From positions 1 to 64,000 of the forward strand of contig JAAYGX010000077.1 in the NCBI GenBank assembly GCA_012735585.1: a DNA stretch of 64,000 nt. The letters are read 5' to 3'. A program made the translations under genes and the position numbers. This DNA is from Tissierella sp. Lineage in GTDB: Bacteria > Bacillota > Clostridia > Tissierellales > Tissierellaceae. Below, in pieces: positions 33,079 through 42,435 of this stretch (position 1 is its first letter; each line of letters begins with the position of its first letter). The notes under the pieces are model-generated. The model was not told the origin of the DNA, ran no database searches, and worked only from the letters and a program-made list of their open reading frames with translations.

Positions 33079-35217
33079 ATGAAGCTTAAATCTATGAAGA
33101 AGTTAGAATCTGGTAATAAGTTTAAACTAAAAGAAAAATTTAAGTCTTTTAAAGGGGCCAAAGTTTCAGATAAGTTTAGGCTTAGGAAAAAAACTTTTAA
33201 TAAAAATTCTATTAAAATTCGGTTATTAATCATACCTATAGTTTTAGTCACATTGATTATAGCTGCCATTGGACTAGTTTCAACTTTAAATACAAAGAAA
33301 AGCCTACTGAATGAAATGAGTTCAAACGGAGAGTTTGTGTCCCAGGAATTTGCAGCTAGAATGGCAGGCAACTCTAAATCTTTAAAAATTATTAATACGA
33401 TTGCTGAAGATGATATCAGAACTGCGGCTAGGTTTGTCTTTGAGGATCAAGAGGAGTTAAGTAGCGAAAGAATAACCCAGTTAGCAAGGGATTTAGGTGT
33501 TGAGCAAATTCATTATTATAACACTGATGGAGTTACTATATATGCAAATATTCCAGATTTTGTTGGGTGGTTACCCAGTGAAGACCATATCTTATATGAC
33601 TTTTTCAGAAGTAGCGAAAATGAATTAATGGAAGACATTAGGTATGAAGATATCACAGGCTCTTTTTATAAATTTGGAACTATTAAAAATCCTGATGGCA
33701 CTTGGATACAGATTGGAATAAATGCTGATCAAGTCCATGCCTTAGCCGAGGAATTTAGTTATCAGACCCTTATGAGTGAACTAGGTTCTATTGAAGGGAT
33801 TATGTATGCATCTTTTGCTGGTACAGATTTAAAAATTGCTGCCCATAATATTGAAAGCACCGTAGGTTTGGACCTATCTCAAGATATTGGAACTCTTACA
33901 GCAATTGTTGATGGTATTCCATATGCGTCAGAGTATATATTTGGGCTAGAAAGGACTCCAGTTTATGATTTAGCATATCCAGTTTTTGTAGATGGTGAAC
34001 TTATAGGAGCACTAAATATTGGTTTTTCTATGGAGAATATACAATCGGCTATTCATAACAACCAAATAATTATATGGGTTACTGGATTCGTAGGACTTTT
34101 ACTAATAGGCATTATATTGTTCTCTACATCTAATTATGCAATTAAAACTACAAATAAATTAAAAGAACTGATGAATTTTATGGCATCAGGAGATTTTAGC
34201 AAAACAGTACCAAAAGATTTAATAAGTAAAGAAGATGAATTTGGTGAAATATCCAAGTCCGTTGATATCATGCAAAACTCTGTAAGGAATATTATAAAAG
34301 GCGTATTACAAAAGTCCGAAATGGTAGCTGCCCACTCTGAAGAACTAACAGCGACTACTCACCAATCTACTTTAGCTGCTGAAGAAGTATCTAGAGCTAT
34401 CGAAGGTATCGCTAGGGGGGCCAGTGAGCAAGCCAGAGAGACAGAGCAAGGCTTTGATTCAGTTGTGGAGTTGGGAAATGCAGTTGTTCACAATATTAAA
34501 TACATAGAAGAATTAAATAATTCAACAGAAAAGGTGAACCAACTTAAAAATGAAGGTGCTGAACTAATTGAGGAGTTGGTAGAAAAGACCAGTTTAAGTA
34601 ATCAATCCTCTAAACAAATTAAAGAAGTTATCAATAATACAAACCAAAGTGCCAATCGTATAGTTACAGCTAGTGATATGATAAAAAGTATTGCTGAGCA
34701 AACTAATCTTCTAGCTTTAAATGCTGCTATAGAGGCTGCTAGAGCAGGAGAGTCAGGCAAGGGATTTGCTGTTGTTGCAGATGAAATTAGAAAACTAGCG
34801 GAACAATCCAATAAGTTTACTGAAGAAATTGGCATCATCATTAGAGATCTTACAGATAAAACATCCATGGCTGTAAAAATCATGGATGAGGTTGAAAAAA
34901 TCGGGAATTCCCAAAATACAAGCGTAAGTATGACTAGCAATAAATTTGATGGAATTGCTGAATCTATAGAAGAAATGAAAAAAGCTATAGATACTGTAAA
35001 TACATCCAGTAGGGAAATGGGTCTTCAGAAAGAAAAAATGACTAAAATAATAGAAAATCTTTCAGCAATATCAGAAGAAAATGCTGCAGGAAGCCAAGAG
35101 GCCTCTGCATCTGTAGAAGAACAAACAGCTGCTATGCTAGAAATCTCAAATTCAAGTGAAGAACTTGCACATATTGCAGAAGAACTTAATTCTGAGGTAG
35201 AGAGATTTATTATATAA
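33079..35217 (+). CDS. Methyl-accepting chemotaxis protein (dCache type)
   Basis: 712-residue chemoreceptor. A lysine/phenylalanine-rich cytoplasmic extension (about 45 residues) precedes TM1 ([20 protein letters not shown]). A roughly 260-residue extracytoplasmic Cache-like sensor follows, then TM2 ([19 protein letters not shown]), a HAMP domain and the signalling domain. The signalling tip is [20 protein letters not shown] with [16 protein letters not shown]. The ATG at 33079 lies nine bases after AAGGAG; a frame open further upstream starts before the promoter's transcript and is rejected. It is a close paralogue of 60761-62809, which lacks the basic extension. Confidence 0.95.
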   Translation: MKLKSMKKLESGNKFKLKEKFKSFKGAKVSDKFRLRKKTFNKNSIKIRLLIIPIVLVTLIIAAIGLVSTLNTKKSLLNEMSSNGEFVSQEFAARMAGNSKSLKIINTIAEDDIRTAARFVFEDQEELSSERITQLARDLGVEQIHYYNTDGVTIYANIPDFVGWLPSEDHILYDFFRSSENELMEDIRYEDITGSFYKFGTIKNPDGTWIQIGINADQVHALAEEFSYQTLMSELGSIEGIMYASFAGTDLKIAAHNIESTVGLDLSQDIGTLTAIVDGIPYASEYIFGLERTPVYDLAYPVFVDGELIGALNIGFSMENIQSAIHNNQIIIWVTGFVGLLLIGIILFSTSNYAIKTTNKLKELMNFMASGDFSKTVPKDLISKEDEFGEISKSVDIMQNSVRNIIKGVLQKSEMVAAHSEELTATTHQSTLAAEEVSRAIEGIARGASEQARETEQGFDSVVELGNAVVHNIKYIEELNNSTEKVNQLKNEGAELIEELVEKTSLSNQSSKQIKEVINNTNQSANRIVTASDMIKSIAEQTNLLALNAAIEAARAGESGKGFAVVADEIRKLAEQSNKFTEEIGIIIRDLTDKTSMAVKIMDEVEKIGNSQNTSVSMTSNKFDGIAESIEEMKKAIDTVNTSSREMGLQKEKMTKIIENLSAISEENAAGSQEASASVEEQTAAMLEISNSSEELAHIAEELNSEVERFII

Positions 35218-35246
35218 ATAAGGGCCATTGAGCCCTTATTTTATTT
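35217..35246 (+). terminator. Terminator of chemoreceptor 1
   Basis: AATAAGGGC/GCCCTTATT hairpin with T-rich tail, overlapping the stop codon. Confidence 0.85.
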
Positions 35247-35365
35247 GGCTTCATCTCATGATCCCCTCTTTATGACTCCTTATACTAATAGTTTGATAAA
35301 GTATTTGCAATCTTTTTGTTTTTATATTATAATTCAAATATGGATATAAGTAAGGTGGTGATTAA

Positions 35366-36094
35366 TTGAAGAAGAACGAATTATATTCTGCTGTTGAAAT
35401 GCCTGTTGAATTGTGGGTTAATGATAAAATACTTACTACTTTTATGTGTACACCTTTTGATTTAGAGGATATGGCTATAGGTCATTTATTGACTCGTGGG
35501 CTAGTAAAAGATATATCTAATATAAGTAACATTAAAGTAGATGTAGATACATATCAAATCTTTGTTATAACTGACGGCCCTGTATCTAACAAGCTTTATA
35601 GTGTACCTGAATTTGTCCTTAGTGGTACATCTTCTGTGGACAAGTTTAATGACAATATATATAAGGTTCCTAAAATTCGTAGTGATTTTTCTATTAAGCT
35701 GACTAAGATCATTGAGTTTGCAAAACTCTTGGAAAAAGAGGCAATTATATATAATACAACTGGTGGTGTGCACGGCGCTATAGTGGCAGAAACTAATAGC
35801 GGTAAATATTTTGTCAGAGAAGATATCGGCAGACATTGTGCGGTTGATAAAGCTGTCGGAGCGTTTGCAAAGGAGGGTTTAAACTTTTCTAATGCTATCA
35901 TCTCTACAACTGGCAGGATATCCTTAGATATGCTCTTAAAATCCGCTGTTGTTCAAATTCCTGTTGTATCATCTTTGAAATATCCTAGCGACATGGGTAT
36001 AAATCTAGCAAATCACTATGGTGTATCTATTGTTTCAAGGATTCTATCTGAAAATCCCCTGGTGTACACAAATAAACAGAGGATCAGTGTATAA
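35366..36094 (+). CDS. fdhD: FdhD-like protein lacking the CxxC loop
   Basis: 242 residues of the FdhD family, which transfers sulfur from IscS-type desulfurase to the molybdenum cofactor of formate dehydrogenase. The family blocks PFDLEDMAIGHLLTRGLV, YNTTGGVHGA and REDIGRHCAVDKAVG are clear. The flexible loop that carries CxxC in E. coli (C121/C124) reads VLSGTSSVDKF here, with no cysteine; only two cysteines exist in the protein. Sulfur transfer by the known route is therefore doubtful, and an altered role is possible. The TTG at 35366 follows AAGGTGG by about seven bases. It precedes the tat genes on the same strand. Confidence 0.85.
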   Translation: MKKNELYSAVEMPVELWVNDKILTTFMCTPFDLEDMAIGHLLTRGLVKDISNISNIKVDVDTYQIFVITDGPVSNKLYSVPEFVLSGTSSVDKFNDNIYKVPKIRSDFSIKLTKIIEFAKLLEKEAIIYNTTGGVHGAIVAETNSGKYFVREDIGRHCAVDKAVGAFAKEGLNFSNAIISTTGRISLDMLLKSAVVQIPVVSSLKYPSDMGINLANHYGVSIVSRILSENPLVYTNKQRISV

Positions 36095-36170
36095 CTTTAA
36101 ATGTAACATCAGATAAAATACAAGACACTTTTTCCTTACTAACAAAGTAAATAAATTAGGGGTGATAGAA

Positions 36171-36338
36171 ATGTTTGGAATTCATAAAATTGGCATAGGT
36201 GAACTTATACTTATATTGGCAATTGTTTTGGTAATATTTGGTCCTTCTAAGCTTCCGGAACTGGGCAAAACAATGGGCCAAACTATTAAGTCCTTCAGGA
36301 CAGGGATGAATAAGAAAGACAACGATACTGGCATTTAA
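36171..36338 (+). CDS. tatA: Twin-arginine translocase TatA-like protein (short, 55 aa)
   Basis: 55 residues: [20 protein letters not shown] forms the transmembrane helix with the conserved Gly-Glu entry. The FGPxKLPELG hinge and an amphipathic helix ([14 protein letters not shown]) follow. The ATG at 36171 has a GGGGTGAT site. TatA oligomers form the protein-conducting element of the Tat export system. This copy is unusually short because its charged tail is almost absent. A second tatA follows 94 bases later. Confidence 0.85.
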   Translation: MFGIHKIGIGELILILAIVLVIFGPSKLPELGKTMGQTIKSFRTGMNKKDNDTGI

Positions 36339-36432
36339 AATAAATAATCAAGGTCTATTAGAATGTAGTAAATATGGTACTTATAGAGTATCGAAACTAG
36401 CAAACACTTATTAAATAAGGAGGAGTTGTATA

Positions 36433-36624
36433 ATGGGACTTGCTAAAATAGGAATGGGAGAATTGATATTAATTTTTATGATTGCTTTAGTAATCTTTGG
36501 ACCTGCGAAATTACCTGAACTTGGAAGATCTATGGGGGAAGCAATAAAACAATTTAAAAATTCATCTAAAGATATTGTAGATGATATCAATAATTCCTTT
36601 GATGATAGTAAAAAAGAGGTATAA
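36433..36624 (+). CDS. tatA: Twin-arginine translocase TatA
   Basis: 63 residues: short N-terminus, transmembrane helix (IGMGELILIFMIALVIFGPA), hinge FGPAKLPELGRSMG, amphipathic helix and an acidic tail. AAGGAGGAG precedes the ATG. The stop overlaps the tatC start by one base, so the two are translationally coupled. Confidence 0.92.
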   Translation: MGLAKIGMGELILIFMIALVIFGPAKLPELGRSMGEAIKQFKNSSKDIVDDINNSFDDSKKEV

Positions 36625-37358
36625 TGAAGGATGATAATATGGAAATAGAAAATAAAAAACTAACCATAGTGGAACATCTTTCAGAATTAAGGAAAAGGAT
36701 TATATCCAGTGCTATTTGTTTAATCCTTTTCTCTATATTATCTTATAATTTTTCTGAGAGACTAGTAAACGATATGATTAGTAAGGCTCCTGAAGTTAAT
36801 TTTGTATTTATTGAGCCAGCTGAGCTTTTTATGTCCTATATTAAGATCTCGATAATAGGGGGTATTGGTTTCTCTCTTCCTGTTATCCTATATAATATTT
36901 GGTTATTTATAAAGCCGGGTTTAATTCATAGCGAAAGAAAGTTAATTATTAGGTCACTTTTTCTAGGTGGGATACTTTTTATCTTAGGTGCATTATTTGC
37001 TTATATATATGTTTTACCTATGACCATTAGCTTTTTTGCAGGCTTTCAAATAGATCAAATTAAAGCAATGATAAGCTTCAGAAACTACTTATCTTTTGCT
37101 ACTACCTTTGTTTTATCTTTTGGTCTTGTATTTGAAATGCCTATTTTGATGGTTATTGTGGTGAATTTGGGGTTAGTAAGTGCTAATACCCTACAAAAAA
37201 ATAAAAAAATAGCTGTTTTATTAATATTTATAATAGCTGCAATACTTACACCACCAGACGTAATATCGCAAACTTTTTTAGCTGTACCAATGGTATTATT
37301 ATTTGAAGCTGGTATTTTCTTTGCAAAATTAACAGAAAAGAATAAATCAAAAAAATAA
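36624..37358 (+). CDS. tatC: Twin-arginine translocase TatC
   Basis: 244 residues, six membrane helices. The conserved N-terminal HLSELRKRII and the first-loop FIEPAELFMSYIKIS residues form the twin-arginine signal recognition site; FGLVFEMPIL is also conserved. TatC is the receptor for folded, cofactor-bearing substrates. A fitting substrate with a TRRKFMK signal is encoded at 48312-48962. The ATG at 36624 overlaps the tatA stop, with AGAGG upstream; an ATG five codons later is a less likely start. Confidence 0.95.
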   Translation: MKDDNMEIENKKLTIVEHLSELRKRIISSAICLILFSILSYNFSERLVNDMISKAPEVNFVFIEPAELFMSYIKISIIGGIGFSLPVILYNIWLFIKPGLIHSERKLIIRSLFLGGILFILGALFAYIYVLPMTISFFAGFQIDQIKAMISFRNYLSFATTFVLSFGLVFEMPILMVIVVNLGLVSANTLQKNKKIAVLLIFIIAAILTPPDVISQTFLAVPMVLLFEAGIFFAKLTEKNKSKK

Positions 37359-37364
37359 AAAAAG

Positions 37365-37410
37365 AAATTGTCAGCAAATAAATTTGTTATTTCCCGACAA
37401 TTTTTTTTTA
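37365..37410. terminator. Bidirectional terminator between tatC and mogA
   Basis: AAATTGTC (37365-37372) pairs with GACAATTT (37396-37403). An A-tract lies upstream and a T-tract downstream, at the end of two convergent operons. Confidence 0.82.
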
Positions 37411-37908
37411 TTTTCTTGCACACTCCGTAGATTCTCCTAATAAAACTTCTAGTCCATGGTGGACACTTTCTAAGATATAATCAAGAGACTCTTTTACAGC
37501 CTTGGGGCTACCTGGTAAGTTAATAATTAGTGTCTGATTTCTTATACCTGATACTCCTCTAGAAAGCATCGCTCTTGGTGTAATCTGAAGACTATGGAAC
37601 CTTATTGCTTCAGATATACCGCTTGCCATTCTATTACAAGCTTTGATTGTAGCCTCAGGAGTTACATCTCTAAGACTAAATCCAGTTCCTCCCGTTGTCA
37701 ATATTAGATCTAGCGATAGATGATCTGCCATAAAAATCAATTCCTTTAAAATAATATCTTCTTCATCAGGAACTATAACTTTTCTGGCTACCGCATATCC
37801 TTTATCTTTTACAAGTCCTTCTATTACCTCTCCAGACTTATCTACTCTTTCTCCTGCATAACCCTTATCACTTACTGTTACTATACCCACCTTAAATATT
37901 CCAATCAC
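37408..37908 (-). CDS. mogA: MogA/MoaB family molybdopterin-binding protein
   Basis: 166 residues: VGIVTVSDKGYAGERVDKSG at the N-terminus, LILTTGGTGFSLRDVTPEAT (molybdopterin-binding loop) and NLPGSPKAVKE are diagnostic. It adenylylates molybdopterin before metal insertion. The first codon is taken as GTG (37906-37908), which overlaps its AAGG site. The true start could be a few codons later, since the conserved part begins with KVGIVTVSD. It is the last gene of the nine-gene cofactor/molybdate operon. Confidence 0.9.
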   Translation of the reverse strand: MIGIFKVGIVTVSDKGYAGERVDKSGEVIEGLVKDKGYAVARKVIVPDEEDIILKELIFMADHLSLDLILTTGGTGFSLRDVTPEATIKACNRMASGISEAIRFHSLQITPRAMLSRGVSGIRNQTLIINLPGSPKAVKESLDYILESVHHGLEVLLGESTECARK

Positions 37909-37941
37909 CTTCCCTTAGATTATTTCACACGCTTCCAACAA

Positions 37942-39000
37942 TTAATTACTTAATAATAGTATATCTTCCTTATCAAAATAGAGAAAAACTAATTTTTTAT
38001 TTTTTATTTCTTCAAATTTATACTCTGAAATTTCCATATAAATTTGGTGTTTCAAATTTTTGTCTTCTAAATTTACTGGCACAAGAGTTACTGTATAGGA
38101 AAATAGATTATTTATTATATTTACTATCCTAAACTTAAAAGCATTTTCTTTTTTATTATCTGAGGTTATCTTTAGTTTGTGTGGATAGATTCCTATATAC
38201 TTTAAATCATTACTCACTATATTGCTTGAAGCTAATTCTATATCTAGATCAGGAAGATATACCCTATTGGCTCCAATCTTTTTCGCAGAAAAAATATTTT
38301 TACACCCTGTTAGCATTGCAGTAGTATAAGTCTTGGGATTATATAATAGATTAGATTTTGTGTTAATTTCTTCTATCCTTCCATTGTTAAATACTGCAAT
38401 TTTGTCACAAATCCTAAAAACTTCATCCTTATCATGGGATACATACAAGGTGCTGCCTTTATGCCCTTTTAATATGTCCTTCAGTTTATGTTCCATTTGC
38501 CATCTCAAATGCTCATCTAATGCAGAAAATGGTTCGTCTAACATTAATATTTTAGGATTATTAACTAGCATCCTAGCTAATGCTACTCTTTGCTGCTGCC
38601 CACCAGATAATTCATGGGGATAATTGTCTTCTAATCCTTCTAAAGAAAAGTCCTCAATCTTATTTCTTATTATTTTTTCCATATTATTAGTATTTTTAGG
38701 TATTGCTATGGCGATATTTTGCTTTAAAGACATATTGGGGAAAAGAGCATAATTTTGAAATAATAAGCCAACTTCTCTACTTTGAGGAGTCAAATTAATT
38801 TTCTTTTTACTATCAAAGAGTACCTTCCCATTAAGAATGATTAAACCATGATCAGGTTTTTCAACTCCTGCTATACATTTTAATGTCATGCTTTTCCCAC
38901 ATCCCGAGGCTCCAAAAAGTGCTAAAACTTCACCATTCACTTCAAACTCTACATCTATTTTAAAGTTTTCAAATTCTTTTTTTATCTTAACATAAAGCAC
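37942..39000 (-). CDS. modC: Molybdate ABC transporter ATP-binding protein
   Basis: 352 residues. Walker A GASGCGKS (residues 30-37), signature ELSGGQQQRVALARM, Walker B ILMLDEPFSALD and H-loop SHDKDE are seen. A C-terminal MOP-like regulatory domain of about 130 residues is more diverged than usual. It energises uptake of molybdate or tungstate. The GTG start overlaps the modB TAG by one base. Confidence 0.92.
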   Translation of the reverse strand: MLYVKIKKEFENFKIDVEFEVNGEVLALFGASGCGKSMTLKCIAGVEKPDHGLIILNGKVLFDSKKKINLTPQSREVGLLFQNYALFPNMSLKQNIAIAIPKNTNNMEKIIRNKIEDFSLEGLEDNYPHELSGGQQQRVALARMLVNNPKILMLDEPFSALDEHLRWQMEHKLKDILKGHKGSTLYVSHDKDEVFRICDKIAVFNNGRIEEINTKSNLLYNPKTYTTAMLTGCKNIFSAKKIGANRVYLPDLDIELASSNIVSNDLKYIGIYPHKLKITSDNKKENAFKFRIVNIINNLFSYTVTLVPVNLEDKNLKHQIYMEISEYKFEEIKNKKLVFLYFDKEDILLLSN

Positions 39001-39689
39001 TACTTATCTCCCTTTCCTACTTTCCCTTTCTGCATACTTTCAAGCTTACTCATCATAATCATGGAAGATAGGGAGATGATTGCCAATATCATAACCCATT
39101 TATAAGCTAACGATCGATTTCCTGCTTGTACTGCGCTATATACAGCAACAGACATGGTTTGTGTTTTTCCAGGAATATTCCCTGCAATCATAATTGTAGC
39201 ACCAAATTCTCCTAATCCACGAGCAAATGCTAATACTGTACCAGCCATGATACTAGAAGAAGAATTAGGAAGTATTATTTTAAAAAATATTTTATGATTA
39301 GATAAGCCTAATGTCTTAGCTACATATATTATATTTTTATCTAGTTGCTCAAAAGCCCCCCTAGCAGTCCGATACATTAGAGGAAAAGCCACAACTATAG
39401 ATGCTATTATTGTTGCAGCCTGGGAAAACATAATTGATATATCATATTGACTTAGAAATTTACCAAGTACACTATTTCTTCCTAAAAGTACCAATAAGAG
39501 AAATCCTACTACCGTAGGAGGCAAAACTAGTGGAAGTAACAAGACGCCATCTACGATGCCTTTTAATTTTTTCAATCTTGTTGTAGTTAAATAAGCAGCA
39601 TATATACCTAAAATAAATGTTATTATAGTTGCTATGCTGGCTGCTTTCAAAGATATTAATAAAGGGGAATAATCCATACTATCATCCAT
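39000..39689 (-). CDS. modB: Molybdate ABC transporter permease
   Basis: 229 residues with five or six membrane helices. The ModB block LPLVLPPTVVGFLLLVLLGR and the EAA-type loop RGLGEFGATIMIAGNIPGKT contact the ATPase. It lies 14 bases after modA and overlaps modC. No strong ribosome binding site precedes the ATG at 39687-39689, so translation may depend on coupling with modA. Confidence 0.93.
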   Translation of the reverse strand: MDDSMDYSPLLISLKAASIATIITFILGIYAAYLTTTRLKKLKGIVDGVLLLPLVLPPTVVGFLLLVLLGRNSVLGKFLSQYDISIMFSQAATIIASIVVAFPLMYRTARGAFEQLDKNIIYVAKTLGLSNHKIFFKIILPNSSSSIMAGTVLAFARGLGEFGATIMIAGNIPGKTQTMSVAVYSAVQAGNRSLAYKWVMILAIISLSSMIMMSKLESMQKGKVGKGDK

Positions 39690-39703
39690 TTCTATTGAGC
39701 AAA

Positions 39704-40513
39704 CTATTTTATTGTAAAACCATATTTTTTAAATACTTCTTTAGCTTCATCTGTAAATAGGAAATCTAGAAATTCTTGTGCTTCATTTACATATTTACTT
39801 TCTTTTACAATTCCTACAGGATAGCCAACTTCTTTATGGCTTCCCTCAGGTGCCTCACTAACAATTTTTATACCATTAGCTATGTAAGCATCTGTTGCAT
39901 ATACTAGGCCACAATCTACTTCTCCATTTTCTATCCAGGTCAATGCTGTCCTAACATCACTAGCCAATACAAATTTTGAATCTAACTTATCCATTATTTT
40001 TAAATTATTAAATATTTCCTCACTATATTGACCCACAGGTACACTGCTAGGATCTCCTATAGCTATTGTATTAACTCTGCTATCTATTAAATCTTCAAAA
40101 GATTCGATCTCTAATTTACTATCTTTAGGAACAATAAGGACTATTTTATTTACTAATAATGTGTTTATAGTTTCATCTATCATATATCCACCTTGTTGTA
40201 AAACCTTCATTTGTCTTTGTGCTGCCGACATAAATATATCAACGGGTGCTCCTTCTTCTATCTGTGTTTGCAATGCTCCAGAGCTTCCAAAAGAATAATT
40301 TATCTTTACTTCAGTGGTTCTATCCTCATATATATCCTTCAACTCATTTAATACATCTGTTAAACTAGCTGCTGCAGAAACAAGCAATTTAACTTCTTCT
40401 GAAGCCCTATCTTTTGAGTCTACCTTATTATCTACTTCATCTTTGATGCATCCTACTAGGGCTACTATAACTAATAAAAAAATACTAATTAATAAACCCC
40501 TTCTTTTTAGCAT
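39704..40513 (-). CDS. modA: Molybdate-binding lipoprotein
   Basis: 269 residues: lipoprotein signal with lipobox ALVGC (Cys22), then the ModA fold (LLVSAAASLTDVLNELKDIY, INYSFGSSGALQTQIEEGAP, and DPSSVPVGQY as an oxyanion-binding loop). It captures molybdate or tungstate outside the cell for ModBC. Which metal is preferred cannot be read; the AOR-family enzyme upstream makes tungstate a real possibility. The ATG at 40511-40513 lies behind AAGGTGG. An earlier in-frame GTG lies inside that site. Confidence 0.92.
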   Translation of the reverse strand: MLKRRGLLISIFLLVIVALVGCIKDEVDNKVDSKDRASEEVKLLVSAAASLTDVLNELKDIYEDRTTEVKINYSFGSSGALQTQIEEGAPVDIFMSAAQRQMKVLQQGGYMIDETINTLLVNKIVLIVPKDSKLEIESFEDLIDSRVNTIAIGDPSSVPVGQYSEEIFNNLKIMDKLDSKFVLASDVRTALTWIENGEVDCGLVYATDAYIANGIKIVSEAPEGSHKEVGYPVGIVKESKYVNEAQEFLDFLFTDEAKEVFKKYGFTIK

Positions 40514-40560
40514 GATTTTAAACGCCACCTTAATGTATTATTATTTTACTACAATCTTCA

Positions 40561-41466
40561 TTAAATTACTTCTATTGAGTCCCCTATTCGTATTGTTCCA
40601 CCTTGAATAATCTTGGTAAATATACCTTCTGTAGGCATTACACACTTTCCTACTTTCCGGGATATTTCACATCCTGTATGACACTTCTTTCCAATCTGTG
40701 TTAATTCTTGTATCGTCTCTCCAATTTTAAATTTGGTTCCTACAGGTAATGAATACAGATCTATTCCTTCTGTAGTTATATTCTCCGCAAATACTCCAGG
40801 TGATAAGTTTTCTACACCCATATTTTCCATCTTATTAAAACTTTCAATTCCCAATAAGCTTACCTGTCTATGCCAATCTCCACCATGGGCATCATCTTTT
40901 AATCCAAAGTTTTTTACAAATACGCCTTCATTAATAGGGGTCTTTATTACTCCTTTTTTATCAGAAATATTTATAGAAATTATTTTTCCTTTAGTATCTT
41001 TTCTCATATAGTCACCTGATTTCCCGCCAGTTTTTTTAATTACTTTTATATCTTTTATTTCCATATCTTTATCTATTGCTTTACACATATCATATATAGT
41101 TAAACAAGTTATAGACACTGCAGTTAATGCTTCAATCTCTACACCTGTTTTCCCTTCAGTATTTACAGTGGCTTCTACTTGAATACCATTATCCAAATAC
41201 TTAAACTCAATATTTGCTCCAGTTAGAAAGATATTATGACACATAGGCATCAAATCACTCGTCTTTTTCGCACCCATTATTCCAGCTACTTGAGCTACAG
41301 ATAAGACATCGCCCTTTTTCATCATTCCATTCTTAATTCTTTCAAGGGTTTCTTTTTTCATAATAATTTTTCCATGGGCTACAGCTGTTCTTTTGGTATT
41401 ATCCTTTTCTCCAACCTCCACCATATGAGCCCTACCACTTTCATTAAAATGACTTAAATCCATCAT
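40561..41466 (-). CDS. moaC: MoaC-MOSC fusion protein
   Basis: 301 residues in two domains. Residues 1-155 are MoaC (SVAQVAGIMGAKKTSDLMPM and KTGVEIEALTAVSITCLTIY), which acts with MoaA in making cyclic pyranopterin monophosphate. Residues about 160-301 form a MOSC domain (FGLKDDAHGGDWHRQVSLLG and SPGVFAENITTEGI; Cys-containing KKCHTGCEISRKVGKC), a family tied to sulfur carried to molybdenum or other targets. Fusions of these two domains occur in other anaerobes. Two ATGs in tandem follow AGGAGG; the second has the better spacing. It overlaps the moaA stop. Confidence 0.92.
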   Translation of the reverse strand: MMDLSHFNESGRAHMVEVGEKDNTKRTAVAHGKIIMKKETLERIKNGMMKKGDVLSVAQVAGIMGAKKTSDLMPMCHNIFLTGANIEFKYLDNGIQVEATVNTEGKTGVEIEALTAVSITCLTIYDMCKAIDKDMEIKDIKVIKKTGGKSGDYMRKDTKGKIISINISDKKGVIKTPINEGVFVKNFGLKDDAHGGDWHRQVSLLGIESFNKMENMGVENLSPGVFAENITTEGIDLYSLPVGTKFKIGETIQELTQIGKKCHTGCEISRKVGKCVMPTEGIFTKIIQGGTIRIGDSIEVI

Positions 41467-42422
41467 TATCCTCCTATCTGATTCATATTTCTATCTATGT
41501 ATTTATTTTCTTCTAAATGGTGACTTTCTTCCTTAGTCCATATGGAATTTAATATTACTTTTTTAATATCCTCTCCATCCCTCAAGGCTTTTCCTAAATC
41601 TATCTCCCTATTAGAATGTAGGCATAGTTTTAACCTACCTGTGGAAGTAAGCCTCACTCTATTACAATCAGTGCAAAATTTGCAAGTTATAGGGTTTATT
41701 AAGCCTACTTTTCCAGTGGCTCCCCCTAGTCTATAGTATTTAGCTGGGGATGAAGGGTCCTCCTTTACCATTGGGATCAATCCTTCTACATCCTCTATTA
41801 CCCTATGATTAGAAATAAACTTTTCCTGGGCAAAGTTGCTTGCTTCCCCAATAGGCATTAGCTCTATGAAGCGCACATCTATCCCTTTCTTTGTAAGATT
41901 AACCAAATCTTGAATTTCATCATCATTAAATCCACCTACCAAAACTGAATTTATTTTTATAGGGGTTAATCCTATCCTAGTGGCTTCATTAATACCTTCT
42001 AATACCTTAGATAATTTACCACCTCTAGTAATTTTTTTATATTTGTCCTCCATCAAAGTATCTAAGCTGATATTAATTCTATTAAGACCTGCATCTTTTA
42101 GGGATTGGCCCATATCTTTCAGTAACAAACCATTGGTAGTCATGGTTATTTCCTTTACACCTTCTAGTTTATTAACCTTTTCTATTAATTCTATAATACC
42201 TTTTCTAACTAAAGGTTCTCCACCAGTAAACCTAATTTTATCTATTCCTAATTCTACAAAGTGTCTTATTAAATTATAGGTTTCCTCTAAGGTTAGCATA
42301 TCTTGGTGAGATATCTTATTATCTATACCTTCTTCCGGCATACAATATCTACATCTTAGATTACATCTATCAGTCAGCGATACTCTAAGATAGTTTATTT
42401 TTCTTCCAAATGAATCCTTCAT
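41466..42422 (-). CDS. moaA: GTP 3',8-cyclase MoaA
   Basis: 318-residue radical SAM enzyme catalysing the first step of molybdopterin synthesis. The N-terminal cluster cysteines are C20, C24 and C27 in DRCNLRCRYCMPEEG. IRFTGGEPLVRKG follows. The C-terminal cluster lies in CKFCTDCNRVRLTSTGRLKL with the next Cys. AGGTGAT precedes the ATG. It lies in the middle of the cofactor operon, 13 bases after mobB. Confidence 0.96.
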   Translation of the reverse strand: MKDSFGRKINYLRVSLTDRCNLRCRYCMPEEGIDNKISHQDMLTLEETYNLIRHFVELGIDKIRFTGGEPLVRKGIIELIEKVNKLEGVKEITMTTNGLLLKDMGQSLKDAGLNRINISLDTLMEDKYKKITRGGKLSKVLEGINEATRIGLTPIKINSVLVGGFNDDEIQDLVNLTKKGIDVRFIELMPIGEASNFAQEKFISNHRVIEDVEGLIPMVKEDPSSPAKYYRLGGATGKVGLINPITCKFCTDCNRVRLTSTGRLKLCLHSNREIDLGKALRDGEDIKKVILNSIWTKEESHHLEENKYIDRNMNQIGG

Positions 42423-42435
42423 CTTATCACCTAAT

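Noticed and set aside
35501-35836. Minus-strand frames opposite fdhD (35501-35836, 35596-35901)
   Set aside because: They are antisense to FdhD, which has clear family motifs and a good ribosome binding site.
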